DNA of 54,359 nucleotides from Hirschia sp. (lineage in GTDB: Bacteria; Pseudomonadota; Alphaproteobacteria; Caulobacterales; Hyphomonadaceae): NCBI GenBank assembly GCA_002709235.1, contig PAQI01000006.1:1-54359 (forward strand). The letters run 5' to 3'. The notes beneath the pieces are model-generated. The model did no database searches. It was not told the DNA's origin and saw only the letters and a program-made list of their open reading frames with translations. The position numbers and the translations under genes were made by a program. Positions 27,957-36,484 of the stretch are shown in pieces. Numbering within the stretch: position 1 is the stretch's first letter; each line of letters opens with the position of its first letter.

Positions 27957-28762
27957 GCTTTCCTTGCGCCGCCGACCTTGCCTTCCAGCCGTTCGACCAG
28001 CTTGGAACACAGGCTGGGATTACCACAGGCAATGTCACCGGATTGCATGACATCAGAGCCATCCAGCCCGACCACCTTGCCGCCAGCCTCGCGGACAAGC
28101 ACGATACCCGCTGCAATGTCCCAGGGCTTCAGCCCGCGCTCCCAGAACCCGTCAAACCGGCCTGCCGCAACCCATGCCAGATCCAGTGAGGCTGCCCCAT
28201 AACGACGAATGCCCGCCACTTCCGGCATGATCGCGGCCAGCTCAACCAGGAACTCACGCTGGCCGGAGCGGCCCACAAATGGAATACCTGTCGCGAATAC
28301 GGAGTCATGCAGCTTGCGGCGTGCGGCCACTCTCAGGCGGCGGTTCTCGATCCAGGCACCTTCACCGCGCTCAGCCCAGAAAATCTCGTTCTTGATGACA
28401 TCGAAAATGACACCGGCATGCATCTCACCATCACGCTCAAGGCCGATGGAAATCGCAAAATGCGGCATGCCGTGAAGGAAATTGGTGGTGCCATCGAGAG
28501 GGTCCACGATGAAACGGTGAGACTTGTCCGTGCCCTCGATCGTGCCGCTCTCTTCCATGAGAAAGCCATATCCCGGACGCTTCTTGGCAAGCATCTCATA
28601 GATGATCTTCTCTGCCTTCTTGTCCGCATTGGAGACAAAATCACCCGGGCCCTTCTTGGACACCTGAAGGTGTTCGACCTCTCCAAAATCCCGGACCATC
28701 TTCTTACCAGCCGCCTGGGCAGCTTCTATCATGATCGTGACGGTCGGCGACGGGCGGGACAT
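27953..28762 (-). CDS. suhB: Inositol monophosphatase family protein
   Basis: 269 residues, lithium-sensitive phosphatase fold. Metal-binding and catalytic motifs are all visible: KGPGDFVSNADKKAE, FLMEESG, IVDPLDGTTNFLHG (Asp pair) and GLKPWDIAAGIVLVREAGG. The family hydrolyses inositol-1-phosphate or related sugar phosphates with Mg2+. In many bacteria SuhB also joins the rRNA antitermination complex, and which role applies here is not known. It overlaps the upstream-convergent paraoxonase-like gene by four bases at the stops. The znuD-like gene end lies 105 bp upstream of its start on the same strand. Confidence 0.93.
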   Translation of the reverse strand: MSRPSPTVTIMIEAAQAAGKKMVRDFGEVEHLQVSKKGPGDFVSNADKKAEKIIYEMLAKKRPGYGFLMEESGTIEGTDKSHRFIVDPLDGTTNFLHGMPHFAISIGLERDGEMHAGVIFDVIKNEIFWAERGEGAWIENRRLRVAARRKLHDSVFATGIPFVGRSGQREFLVELAAIMPEVAGIRRYGAASLDLAWVAAGRFDGFWERGLKPWDIAAGIVLVREAGGKVVGLDGSDVMQSGDIACGNPSLCSKLVERLEGKVGGARKA

Positions 28763-28867
28763 GGGCGCGCTCTCTTGCGAAAGGTTCAGGACTGGGGAAA
28801 GGCCAGTTCAATAACGAATATTGCGCCAATTGCCAGCCCTGAACGCTGAATAGCTCTCGCAATGCCC

Positions 28868-31006
28868 TTAAAGCGACAGTTTTATCCCAAGCCGAAGATT
28901 GCGCCCGGCCATGGGAGCGATGTCACGAATGACCGATGTTGCAGGCCTGATCTCCTCATCGGTTGCATTGCGCAGCTCCACAAATGCCTCAGCGCCATCC
29001 AGCGCCTGAGACAGGCTACCCAAATTCCATCCGGCGCGCAGATCAAGGCGCGTATAGGCATCAACTGCCAGCTCCCCTGCCCCGATATCGTCCTGCTCGG
29101 CTGCATGGGTGACATCAAGGCCAACATCCCACCAGCGCCAATCGGCAGATACACCACCGGTCAATGTCACGGGAGGGATCAGCGGAACCGATGAACCATC
29201 GTCAAACTCCGCATCGACCAGATCCAGACTGCCATTGACCTTCCAGTCAGCACCCAATGCGCTACCCAGTCTTGCATCGCCATAGATCTCGCCACCCGTG
29301 AACACGGCATCCTGCTGCGCATAAAGATAGACTGGAAATTCATCCACCTCATCCACAACAACGCCTTCATCCAGCACCGTACCCGGAGCGGCATGGATAA
29401 AGTCGGAGAAATCAGTACGGAAAATGTTCACGCCAATGGAATGACCATCGGATGTGTGGCGCACCGCTGCTTCCAGGTTCAGGCCACGCTCCACATCGAG
29501 TGTGATATCACCGCGCTCAAAACGTTGCGCGGCTGTGTGCGCTCCATTGGCAAACAGCTCGGTCTCATTCGGTGCACGCTCGGCCCATGAGGCCTGCAAA
29601 CCGAAGAAAACGCCATTGTCCCAATGCTTGTGCCCACCCAGCGAGGCACTGGTCATGGAAAAATCGGCCTTGCCGTTTATGGCGTTGTCATAGTCGACCT
29701 GCTCCTGACGCAAACCACCTTCTATGCCGAAACCATGATCCCAGTCCCGCGCTTCATAAAGGAAGACACCAATGCTTTGTGTATCGGTTGCCGAAATGAA
29801 CTGCTCGTCGCCCGATGCATCAAAGGACTTGTCCAGCACCTGCAGTCCGATGGCGCCATCAAACTCACCGATTGTGTGGTCCAGCTCAATTCGCCCTTCC
29901 ACACCTTCGACTTCATAAGTCGTCCCTGCACTGTCGGGATCCTCGATCTCGGCATGGGAATAGTCACCAATGGCCACGAAGGCCGAAATGCCAGTCAGCG
30001 GTCCAGCATCAAGATCCAGCCCGGCGCGCAAATCGATGCGTGTCTGCTCATAATCAATGAAGGGCGATGCTTCGTCTTCGTGGTGATCTTCTTCCTCTTC
30101 CTCACCCTCGTCATGGTCTTCTTCATGTTCATGATGATGCATATGTCCGGGCAGACCGTAATCCGATGTCTGCCGCCGAATCGCTGCACCTATAAATCCA
30201 CGATCCCCGACATAGGACAGGCCAAGCGCCAGGGATTGGGACTGCATCTGCGAATTGGGCAAGACGCCATAGGCTTCCTCTTCCTCACCCTCCTCGCCTT
30301 CCTCGTGCTCTTCATGTTCTTCATGCTCTTCGTGTTCTTCTGCAGCATGAAACGCCGCGCTCTCCGCAGAACCGGGAATATCATAAACGCCCAGATCGCG
30401 TGCCGACGCAGAGCCTGCAATCACCCAGTTTCCTGCCTTCGCCTTGAGACGCAAAGCCCCCTCCAGCCCGTCATTGACGCTGTTTGACGCCCCATAGGCA
30501 TCCATGCTGACAGGATCTGCAGGAACCGTTTCTGCGATCAGTCCGTCAATCACATTGACCACGCCGCCAATCGCCTGCCCGCCATAGGCAAGCGCTGCAG
30601 GCCCACGCAGAACCTCCACCTTGTCGGCATCAATACCATCCGCGGCGACCTGATGATCCGGGCTGGCGGCTGATGCATCCAGAACCCCCAGCCCATTGGT
30701 CAGAACCTGAACACGCTCAGCGCCAAGACCGCGCAGGACGGGTCGCCCGGCGGCGGCACCAAAGCTGGTGGAGGTCACACCCGGCAGATGATCCAGCGTA
30801 TCACCCAGTGACCCGCCCAGCCTGTCGACCAGTTCATCCCGGTTGATTGCACTCGCGCTACCAATCAGTTCAGCGGCAGCACGTGCCTTTCCGGGTGCCG
30901 TTACAATGATCACATCCTCTATACGAGGATCCTCATCGTTCTGGGCCATCGCAAGGGGGGCGCACACGGGAAGGCATGCCAGGGAAAACAGAAGGAGCCG
31001 GGTCAT
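28868..31006 (-). CDS. znuD: TonB-dependent receptor with His/Glu-rich loops, ZnuD-like zinc receptor
   Basis: 712 residues with a signal peptide (LLLFSLACLPVCAPLAMA) and then IEDVIIVTAPG, a TonB-box-like stretch. The plug has SASAINRDELVDRLGGSLGD, VLRGLGAERVQVLTNGLG and VEVLRGPAALAYGGQAIGGV. The barrel ends LRLGIKLSL. Two extracellular-loop candidates are extreme: about residues 220-245 (repeats of EEH/HEEHEE) and about 287-315 (His- and Glu-rich clusters), resembling the His-rich loops of ZnuD receptors that capture zinc. A Zur-type palindrome 22 bases upstream of the ATG supports zinc-regulated expression. Copper or nickel binding is the alternative. thiE lies upstream on the same strand. 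Confidence 0.85.
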   Translation of the reverse strand: MTRLLLFSLACLPVCAPLAMAQNDEDPRIEDVIIVTAPGKARAAAELIGSASAINRDELVDRLGGSLGDTLDHLPGVTSTSFGAAAGRPVLRGLGAERVQVLTNGLGVLDASAASPDHQVAADGIDADKVEVLRGPAALAYGGQAIGGVVNVIDGLIAETVPADPVSMDAYGASNSVNDGLEGALRLKAKAGNWVIAGSASARDLGVYDIPGSAESAAFHAAEEHEEHEEHEEHEEGEEGEEEEAYGVLPNSQMQSQSLALGLSYVGDRGFIGAAIRRQTSDYGLPGHMHHHEHEEDHDEGEEEEEDHHEDEASPFIDYEQTRIDLRAGLDLDAGPLTGISAFVAIGDYSHAEIEDPDSAGTTYEVEGVEGRIELDHTIGEFDGAIGLQVLDKSFDASGDEQFISATDTQSIGVFLYEARDWDHGFGIEGGLRQEQVDYDNAINGKADFSMTSASLGGHKHWDNGVFFGLQASWAERAPNETELFANGAHTAAQRFERGDITLDVERGLNLEAAVRHTSDGHSIGVNIFRTDFSDFIHAAPGTVLDEGVVVDEVDEFPVYLYAQQDAVFTGGEIYGDARLGSALGADWKVNGSLDLVDAEFDDGSSVPLIPPVTLTGGVSADWRWWDVGLDVTHAAEQDDIGAGELAVDAYTRLDLRAGWNLGSLSQALDGAEAFVELRNATDEEIRPATSVIRDIAPMAGRNLRLGIKLSL

Positions 31007-31027
31007 GATAATCTGCCAATCTTGTTT

Positions 31028-31050
31028 GATATGTTATATCATAACATTTC
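31028..31050 (-). promoter_or_regulatory. Probable Zur operator in front of the zinc receptor
   Basis: The core TGTTATATCATAACA (31032-31046) is a perfect 6-3-6 inverted repeat, extended by A/T, GA and TC to a 23-bp near-palindrome. It resembles the proteobacterial Zur consensus with ATGTTAT and ATAACAT arms. It sits 22-44 bases upstream of the receptor ATG, where a bound repressor would block the promoter. Confidence 0.75.
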
Positions 31051-31151
31051 CATAAACAGACTGAATGCATGATGCAAGCGCCAAACCGGGTTTGTCTGGA
31101 AATTTCGATTGACCCCAATCTCATCGAGGTCGGGCAAAGGGTCGAACAGAG

Positions 31152-31811
31152 TCAGTCGTCGAGAGGATAGCGATCCAGAATTTCGTTGAATGCTGCAACG
31201 GCCTGCCTCGGACCGCCCTCTGCGTTCCAGACCCCGCCGGATACAGCCAGGAAATCCGCGCCTGCCTCTACAAGTGGCTCGGCATTCGCGACCGTGATCC
31301 CACCAATGGCAACACATGGAATCTCGATCATCTCCTGCCACCACCGCAACAGCTCAGGATCAGCCTGCGTCGAAGCATCCTTGGTCTGTGTCGGATAAAA
31401 CGCTCCAAAGGCAACATAATCGGCCCCCTGCTCTCCCGCCAGCAATCCCATGTGACGGCTGTCATGGCAGGTCACGCCGATGATCGCATCAGCTCCCATG
31501 ATCCTGCGAGAATCCTTGATCGATGCATCCTGCTGGCCGACATGCACGCCATCGGCCCCCAGATCGGCTGCAAGATCTGGCCGGTCATTGATCAGCACAG
31601 CAACATCACGTTCCTGCGCCAAAGGAATGATCATCCGGCCAACAGTACGGATATGTTCATCCGATGCCGCAACACCCTCTGCCGTCTTCAACCGGATCTG
31701 AAGGCAGGCCACATCCCCACCCTCCAATGCATTCGTAAGCTGTGCAGCAAATGCATCAATGTCTTCAATGACAGGCGGAGTGATCAGATAGAGGCGGCAG
31801 CGGTTTTCCAT
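31152..31811 (-). CDS. thiE: Thiamine-phosphate synthase
   Basis: 219 residues, TIM barrel that couples HMP-diphosphate and thiazole-phosphate to give thiamine phosphate. Motifs: LQIRLKT (substrate binding), [40 protein letters not shown] and [14 protein letters not shown] (diphosphate-binding loop), then [30 protein letters not shown]. No TPP riboswitch is visible in the 75 bases upstream, and no other thi gene is nearby, so it lies outside a thiamine cluster. Confidence 0.93.
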   Translation of the reverse strand: MENRCRLYLITPPVIEDIDAFAAQLTNALEGGDVACLQIRLKTAEGVAASDEHIRTVGRMIIPLAQERDVAVLINDRPDLAADLGADGVHVGQQDASIKDSRRIMGADAIIGVTCHDSRHMGLLAGEQGADYVAFGAFYPTQTKDASTQADPELLRWWQEMIEIPCVAIGGITVANAEPLVEAGADFLAVSGGVWNAEGGPRQAVAAFNEILDRYPLDD

Positions 31812-31886
31812 GATTTGTCATGCCGTGAGGCAGTGACATTCGTCAAGCACTCCCGGCACCAGCACATCGCAAATACAGGGTCAGTC

Positions 31887-33035
31887 CTATTTGCTGCTGC
31901 GCCATGTATAGACTGATGAAACCGCATAGTTCCAAACAGCACCAACAATGATGCCGATGGATGCCGGAATGACCCAGACATTGCGCAACAACCCATCAGC
32001 GGCGCTCTCATTGTAGATGTAAGAGGAAATCCCGATATCGGCGAAGGCTCCCAGCGCGCAGACCGCTGCAAAGCTCAACAGACCCGTCACCCATTTCCAC
32101 CCCTTCAGGCTCCGGTCGCGATAGGTAATCAGATTGTTCAGCGCATAGTTGAAGACAATGGCAATGGCGACTGCCCAGATCTTTGAGTGCAGAAAGCTTT
32201 GACCGATCAGATCCTTGGCGACAAACATCACGGCCAGATGGACAAGTGCGCCCAGACCGCCAATCAGGCCGAACGAGATAAATCGCACCGGCACATAACG
32301 CCCCACCGTCTTGTCGGCCAGCAGCATCAGGAAATCCCAGGCCGCCTGATTATCCAGCTTGCTGTCACCAAACCGACGCGTACGAAACTCGAACGGAACT
32401 TCGCGAAACTTCAGCGGCTTCCTCGATGTCGCAAAAAGGTCCAGCAGGATCTTGAACCCCATGGCTGAAAGGTCGGGCGCAAGACTGTTGAAGACATCGC
32501 GTCGGATCAGGAAAAATCCACTCATTGGGTCCTTCAACTTCACACCCGTTGCACGATAGGCCAGCTGTGTCGCGCGCTTTGATAGCTGAACACGCGAGGC
32601 ATCCCATTCCCCAAGCCCGCCGCCTTCGGCATAACGACTGCCAACCACCACGTCCAAAGCCTCTTCACGCGCCAATTTCAACATCACAGATAGTCGCGTC
32701 TCATCGTGCTGCATGTCGGCATCGATCACGGCTATATACTGCGCTGCGCTGGACATCGCACCTTCGATCACAGCCGTGGAAAGCCCCCGACGCCCCATGC
32801 GATGAATACAGCGCACTCGCGGATCGGTCTGCGCGATATCCTTCACGATTTCAGCGGTTCCATCCGGGGAGTTGTCGTCGACAAAAACCACCTCCCATTC
32901 GGTTTGCCCGTCCAGCGCCTCATGCAGTGCGCCAATCATGACAGGCACATTTTCCGCTTCATTTAGCGTCGGCACGATCACTGTCAGCTCAATGGCCGAC
33001 TGGCACCGCAATGCCGGTGGTTCCTGGATAGTCAT
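31887..33035 (-). CDS. GT2 glycosyltransferase fused to GtrA-like membrane domain (polyprenyl-phosphate sugar synthase type)
   Basis: 382 residues from ATG 33035; the frame to 33107 adds no conserved sequence. Residues about 15-235 are a family 2 glycosyltransferase of the dolichyl-phosphate mannose synthase type: VIVPTLNEAENVPVMIGAL, VVFVDDNSPDGTAEIVKDI, IDADMQHDE (DxD-like) and SRYAEGGG. Residues about 255-380 form four helices of the GtrA/DPMS flippase type (FISFGLIGGLGALVHLAVMF, IWAVAIAIVFNYALNNLITYRDRS and YAVSSVYTW). It would load a sugar onto undecaprenyl phosphate and may translocate it for envelope glycans. It lies alone, upstream of thiE on the same strand. Confidence 0.9.
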   Translation of the reverse strand: MTIQEPPALRCQSAIELTVIVPTLNEAENVPVMIGALHEALDGQTEWEVVFVDDNSPDGTAEIVKDIAQTDPRVRCIHRMGRRGLSTAVIEGAMSSAAQYIAVIDADMQHDETRLSVMLKLAREEALDVVVGSRYAEGGGLGEWDASRVQLSKRATQLAYRATGVKLKDPMSGFFLIRRDVFNSLAPDLSAMGFKILLDLFATSRKPLKFREVPFEFRTRRFGDSKLDNQAAWDFLMLLADKTVGRYVPVRFISFGLIGGLGALVHLAVMFVAKDLIGQSFLHSKIWAVAIAIVFNYALNNLITYRDRSLKGWKWVTGLLSFAAVCALGAFADIGISSYIYNESAADGLLRNVWVIPASIGIIVGAVWNYAVSSVYTWRSSK

Positions 33036-33292
33036 GAGTGCCGTAAGCCCTTGAGTGCATTTGAAATCACTGTGTTGTCTGCGACAGCGATACACGACCT
33101 CATGCATATTTTAAGCCCGAAATATGCTTCCATTGACATGTAAATGCCCATCCTTGCAGCCATTTCATACCCACGACACAAAAAGCATCATAACATCTAG
33201 AGTTGCAGTGATGATATTTACTCCTGAAACAACGCAGCTATCGTGAGCGGCTCACAGGGGGCGCCTGAATTGCGGGCGGGAAGAGGGAAAAC

Positions 33293-34996
33293 ATGGTAAT
33301 GAGACCAACCAGGAAACTTATGGCGACTGCAGCAATTGCCGCGTCCATGATGTTCGCACTGCCAGGCTGTGGCGGCGGCGGTGGATCTCCGTCACCAACG
33401 CCCACCCCGACCCCTACAGTAACACCAACCCCGACCCCTACACCCAGCTCTGGCGTTTCCTGGTCGCAAGGTGTCTTCGCGCCTGCATCGACCTTCGAAG
33501 CCAGATGTGAAAACCCCAGATCCGGGTTCGACATTGAAGGCAATGCCTTCCAGGATCTGGCAGGTTCACTCACCGAGGAACTGTTCTGGCTGCGATCCTG
33601 GACCGAGGAAACCTATCTGTGGAACGATGAAGTCACGGATCAGAACCCCAATAATTTTTCTGATCGTCTGGCCTATTTCGCGCAGCTGAAAACCTTCGCG
33701 ACCACTGCGTCTGGTGAAGACAAGGATGATTTTCATTTCAGTCAATCGACCGAGGACTATCTGGAACAACGAAACTCAACGGCACAATCGGGATATGGCG
33801 TTGAATATGTCGCGTTTTCGACCACGCCGCCGCGTGACTTTCGCGTCCTTTACACCGAGCCCAACTCCCCTGCATCCAACATAACCAGCGGCGAAGCTCC
33901 CTTTCAGCGTGGCGCGAAGATCCTCGAGGTGGACGGCATCGATCTCGTGAATGCCGGTTCGCAAGCTGATGTGAATGGTCTCAATGCAGGCCTGTTTCCC
34001 GCCGTGGCCGGCGAGACCCACACATTCCTGGTGCAGGACCCTGGCGAAAGCCCACGCACGATCACTATCACATCCGCCGATGTCGCAACCGCGCCGGTCA
34101 ATCGCACCCGTGTGATCGACACGTCTTCGGGCAAGGTTGGTTATATCCTGTTCAACACCTTCAGCCCCTTCTCCTCCGAAGAAGCGATTGCCACTGCCAT
34201 TTCCGAGATGAAGACCGAAGGCGTCAGCGATCTGGTGCTGGACCTTCGCTATAATGGCGGCGGACTGCTCGCAGTGGCAGCCCAGCTGGGCTATATGGTC
34301 GCCGGTGAGAGCCAGACCAGCGGCAAGACATTCGAGCTTCTGCAATTCAACGACAATGCGGGCAATGCCAATCCGGTCACCGGGGAAGTCAACGAACCCG
34401 TGCCCTTCATCGATATCGGATTGGGCTTCAGCCTGACAAACGGCACACCGCTGGATAGTCTGGACCTCCCACGGGTCTTCATCCTGTCGACCGGCAGCAC
34501 TTGCAGCGCCAGCGAGGCGGTCATCAACGGCCTGCGGGGTGTAGATGTCGAGGTTATCCTCATCGGCGACACCACTTGCGGCAAGCCTTATGGCTTCTAC
34601 CCCACCGACAATTGTGGGGAGACCTATTACACCATCCAGTTCAAGGGTGTGAACGAGAAAGGGTTTGGTGATTACTCCGATGGCTTCGTGCCTGACGATT
34701 CGTCCTTCCAGTTCGGCGAAAGACTGGCAGGTTGTGTCGTCGCAGATGACTATGACACCGAGCTCGGCGAGGAGACTGAAGCCCTGCTGGCTGCCGCGCT
34801 CGACTATCGTGAGACCGGCACCTGCCCTGCAACAGCAAGTACGAGCGGTACTTCCAGCACCGCATCGGCGAGTCCGCCACAAAAGGCCTTGAAATCTGAA
34901 ACGACCTATCTGGGCGGCCCGGAGGTCGCGACAACAGACATGACCCAGGCTCAGGATATCATGCACAATAACCGTGACATGCGGACACCATATTGA
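33293..34996 (+). CDS. Lipoprotein S41 family peptidase (C-terminal-processing-type protease)
   Basis: 567 residues; GAGGGAAAAC precedes the ATG (a second ATG at 33299 is possible). Signal peptide with lipobox LPGC (Cys26), then a poly-Gly tract and a Pro-Thr repeat spacer (TPTPTP pattern, about residues 33-51). The mature protein shows an N-terminal helical region, a PDZ-like region (LYTEPNSPASNITSGEAPFQ ... RGAKILEVDGIDL) and the S41 core. The nucleophile is Ser405 (STCSASEA), with Lys431 (CGKPYGF) as partner. LVLDLRYNGGGLLAVAAQLGYM is the family strand-loop. It acts in the periplasm or at the outer membrane on unknown proteins. Several extra Cys pairs (GDTTCGK, TDNCGET, LAGCVVA) may form disulfides. 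Confidence 0.9.
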   Translation: MVMRPTRKLMATAAIAASMMFALPGCGGGGGSPSPTPTPTPTVTPTPTPTPSSGVSWSQGVFAPASTFEARCENPRSGFDIEGNAFQDLAGSLTEELFWLRSWTEETYLWNDEVTDQNPNNFSDRLAYFAQLKTFATTASGEDKDDFHFSQSTEDYLEQRNSTAQSGYGVEYVAFSTTPPRDFRVLYTEPNSPASNITSGEAPFQRGAKILEVDGIDLVNAGSQADVNGLNAGLFPAVAGETHTFLVQDPGESPRTITITSADVATAPVNRTRVIDTSSGKVGYILFNTFSPFSSEEAIATAISEMKTEGVSDLVLDLRYNGGGLLAVAAQLGYMVAGESQTSGKTFELLQFNDNAGNANPVTGEVNEPVPFIDIGLGFSLTNGTPLDSLDLPRVFILSTGSTCSASEAVINGLRGVDVEVILIGDTTCGKPYGFYPTDNCGETYYTIQFKGVNEKGFGDYSDGFVPDDSSFQFGERLAGCVVADDYDTELGEETEALLAAALDYRETGTCPATASTSGTSSTASASPPQKALKSETTYLGGPEVATTDMTQAQDIMHNNRDMRTPY

Positions 34997-35412
34997 TGCT
35001 GAACAGGCTCCACCCGTCTCTTTCGATTTCCTTGTTGGTCCGCAACGCACTGCTCTGCATCTCTGGCGTTGCAATATTGATGGCCTGCCAGACCGGGGAG
35101 GTCGATAACATGGCTGACACCCCTCTTCAGCCCGCTGTGATAGCATCGGCTGACGCAGATACACTGGCTGCCCTGAAAACAGCCCTGTCAGGCGCATTGG
35201 GGCGGGCAAATATCACATTCGGTGCAGGCGATTTGACCGCAAACCCGACCATCACCATTCTTCCGCCCCCACCCAATCCGAATGAAACCCACAGCGTCGC
35301 CATGCCGACCATGTTTGATCTTTATCTGGGTGAAGATGGTGCGTGTTATGCCATTCAGCGCGGCAAGCAGGACAAGATTACACTGGATGGCGTCGCCTGC
35401 CGCCCCGCATGA
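34996..35412 (+). CDS. Small lipoprotein coupled to the S41 peptidase gene
   Basis: 138 residues. The ATG overlaps the peptidase stop (TGATG), so the two should be translationally coupled. An N-terminal hydrophobic stretch ends in lipobox LMAC (Cys31). The mature part is acidic and Pro-rich (ILPPPPNPNETHSVAMP) and ends with GACYAIQRGKQDKITLDGVACR, two Cys likely joined. The family is not recognised. Its position suggests a partner, inhibitor or substrate-presenting protein for the peptidase; this is inference. Confidence 0.7.
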   Translation: MLNRLHPSLSISLLVRNALLCISGVAILMACQTGEVDNMADTPLQPAVIASADADTLAALKTALSGALGRANITFGAGDLTANPTITILPPPPNPNETHSVAMPTMFDLYLGEDGACYAIQRGKQDKITLDGVACRPA

Positions 35413-35435
35413 TCCCCAAAGACAGAACAAAAAAA

Positions 35436-35467
35436 GACCCCGAAGGCACATAGCCTGCGGGGTCTTT
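35436..35467. terminator. Bidirectional terminator between lipoprotein gene and fba
   Basis: GACCCCG pairs with CGGGGTC, with an inner AGGC/GCCT pair; A-run on the left and TTT on the right, lying between two convergent genes. Confidence 0.85.
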
Positions 35468-35504
35468 CTGTCATCTCGTCAGCCGATCAATCGACCGCTC
35501 CAGC

Positions 35505-36398
35505 CTAGCCCGCGCGGGACGCTTCGAAAATGTCGTTGATCGTCTTGGCCAGCGTTGCATCAAAATCAGCATCGCTCTGCTTGGCAGACAGACCTTCGGT
35601 CAGCGCACGGGAGAAACTGGCGATCATGCCAGTGTTCTTGGACAGCATGTCGTTTGCCACTTCACGCGGGTATCCACCGGAAAGCGCAACAACGCGCATG
35701 ACGCGTGGGTGATCGACCAGGGATTTGTACTGGTTGGCATTGTTTGGCAGGGACAGTTTCAGCATGACCTGAAGGTCATCGGAAAGCGCGTCCAGCTGCT
35801 TGGTGATCTCGGCCAGAAGCAGGTCTTCAGCTTCGCTCTTGTCAGCAATGGTGATCGTCACTTCCGGCTCGATGATGGGCATCAGGCCATGTGACAGGAT
35901 CTGCTTGCCGACTTCAAACTGCTGAGCCACGATTGCGGCCACACCTTCAGGGTTCGCAGCATTGATGACCGAACGCATCTTCGTGCCAAAAATGCCCTTG
36001 GAAACAGCGCGCTCAAGCAAGCCGTCAAGCTCTGGCATCGGCTTCATCAGCTGAACGCCATTGGCTTCGTCAGCCAGGCCCTTGTCGACTTTCAGGAATG
36101 GCACAACCTTGCGCTCGTTCCAGAGATATGTCGCCGTTGGAATTCCATCGATCTCACCATCCATGGTGCGCTCGAACAGGATTGCACCCATCACCTTGTC
36201 ACCCGTAAAGGCGGGGGACTTGATGATGCGGCTACGCATTTCGTGGATCTTGCCGAACATTTCCTCATCATTGGAATATTCAGTCTCTTCAACGCCATAA
36301 AGGCGGAGCGCTTTTGGGGTCGAGCCACCGGATTGGTCGAGCGCTGCTACAAAGCCATCCTTTTCGGCGGCCTGTTTTGTCATTTCTGCATTTGCCAT
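35505..36398 (-). CDS. fba: Fructose-bisphosphate aldolase, class I
   Basis: 297 residues from ATG 36398; the frame continues upstream to a GTG at 36416. It starts ANAEMTKQAAEKDGFVAALDQSGG, and the class I features follow: GAILFERTMDGEIDG, VPFLKVDKGLAD, GTKMRSVINAANPEGV, IIEPEVTI and VMLKLSLPNNANQYK, whose Lys is the Schiff-base residue candidate. It splits fructose-1,6-bisphosphate into DHAP and GAP. It is the last gene of the tkt-gap-marC-pgk-fba run and the bidirectional terminator follows it. The 86-bp gap to pgk contains an ATAACGTTAT palindrome, so an additional promoter is possible. Confidence 0.93.
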   Translation of the reverse strand: MANAEMTKQAAEKDGFVAALDQSGGSTPKALRLYGVEETEYSNDEEMFGKIHEMRSRIIKSPAFTGDKVMGAILFERTMDGEIDGIPTATYLWNERKVVPFLKVDKGLADEANGVQLMKPMPELDGLLERAVSKGIFGTKMRSVINAANPEGVAAIVAQQFEVGKQILSHGLMPIIEPEVTITIADKSEAEDLLLAEITKQLDALSDDLQVMLKLSLPNNANQYKSLVDHPRVMRVVALSGGYPREVANDMLSKNTGMIASFSRALTEGLSAKQSDADFDATLAKTINDIFEASRAG

Positions 36399-36484
36399 GT
36401 TTACTGTCCCAGTCACATTTTCTGATCATACATAACGTTATAACCAACACGGCTCATATGCATGAACCGCGCCGGTGAAATTGT

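Noticed and set aside
30060-30350. Short tandem repeats that might be a CRISPR array
   Set aside because: They are in-frame coding repeats for His/Glu-rich receptor loops, without regular spacers.
31812-31886. TPP riboswitch upstream of thiE
   Set aside because: The 75-base leader lacks the conserved CTGAGA core and enough length for a THI element.
33380-33450. Repeated ACCCCGACCCC-like units
   Set aside because: These encode the Pro-Thr linker of the S41 lipoprotein and are not a mobile or regulatory repeat.
33776-35209. Very long open frame (477 codons) on the minus strand opposite the S41 peptidase gene
   Set aside because: It is antisense to a clearly conserved protease with catalytic motifs, has no recognisable domain and arises from codon-usage bias of GC-rich genes.
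36432-36441. ATAACGTTAT palindrome upstream of fba, with the same TAACGTTA core at 10983-10990
   Set aside because: Two short AT-rich palindromes in unrelated contexts are likely chance; not enough to call an operator family.
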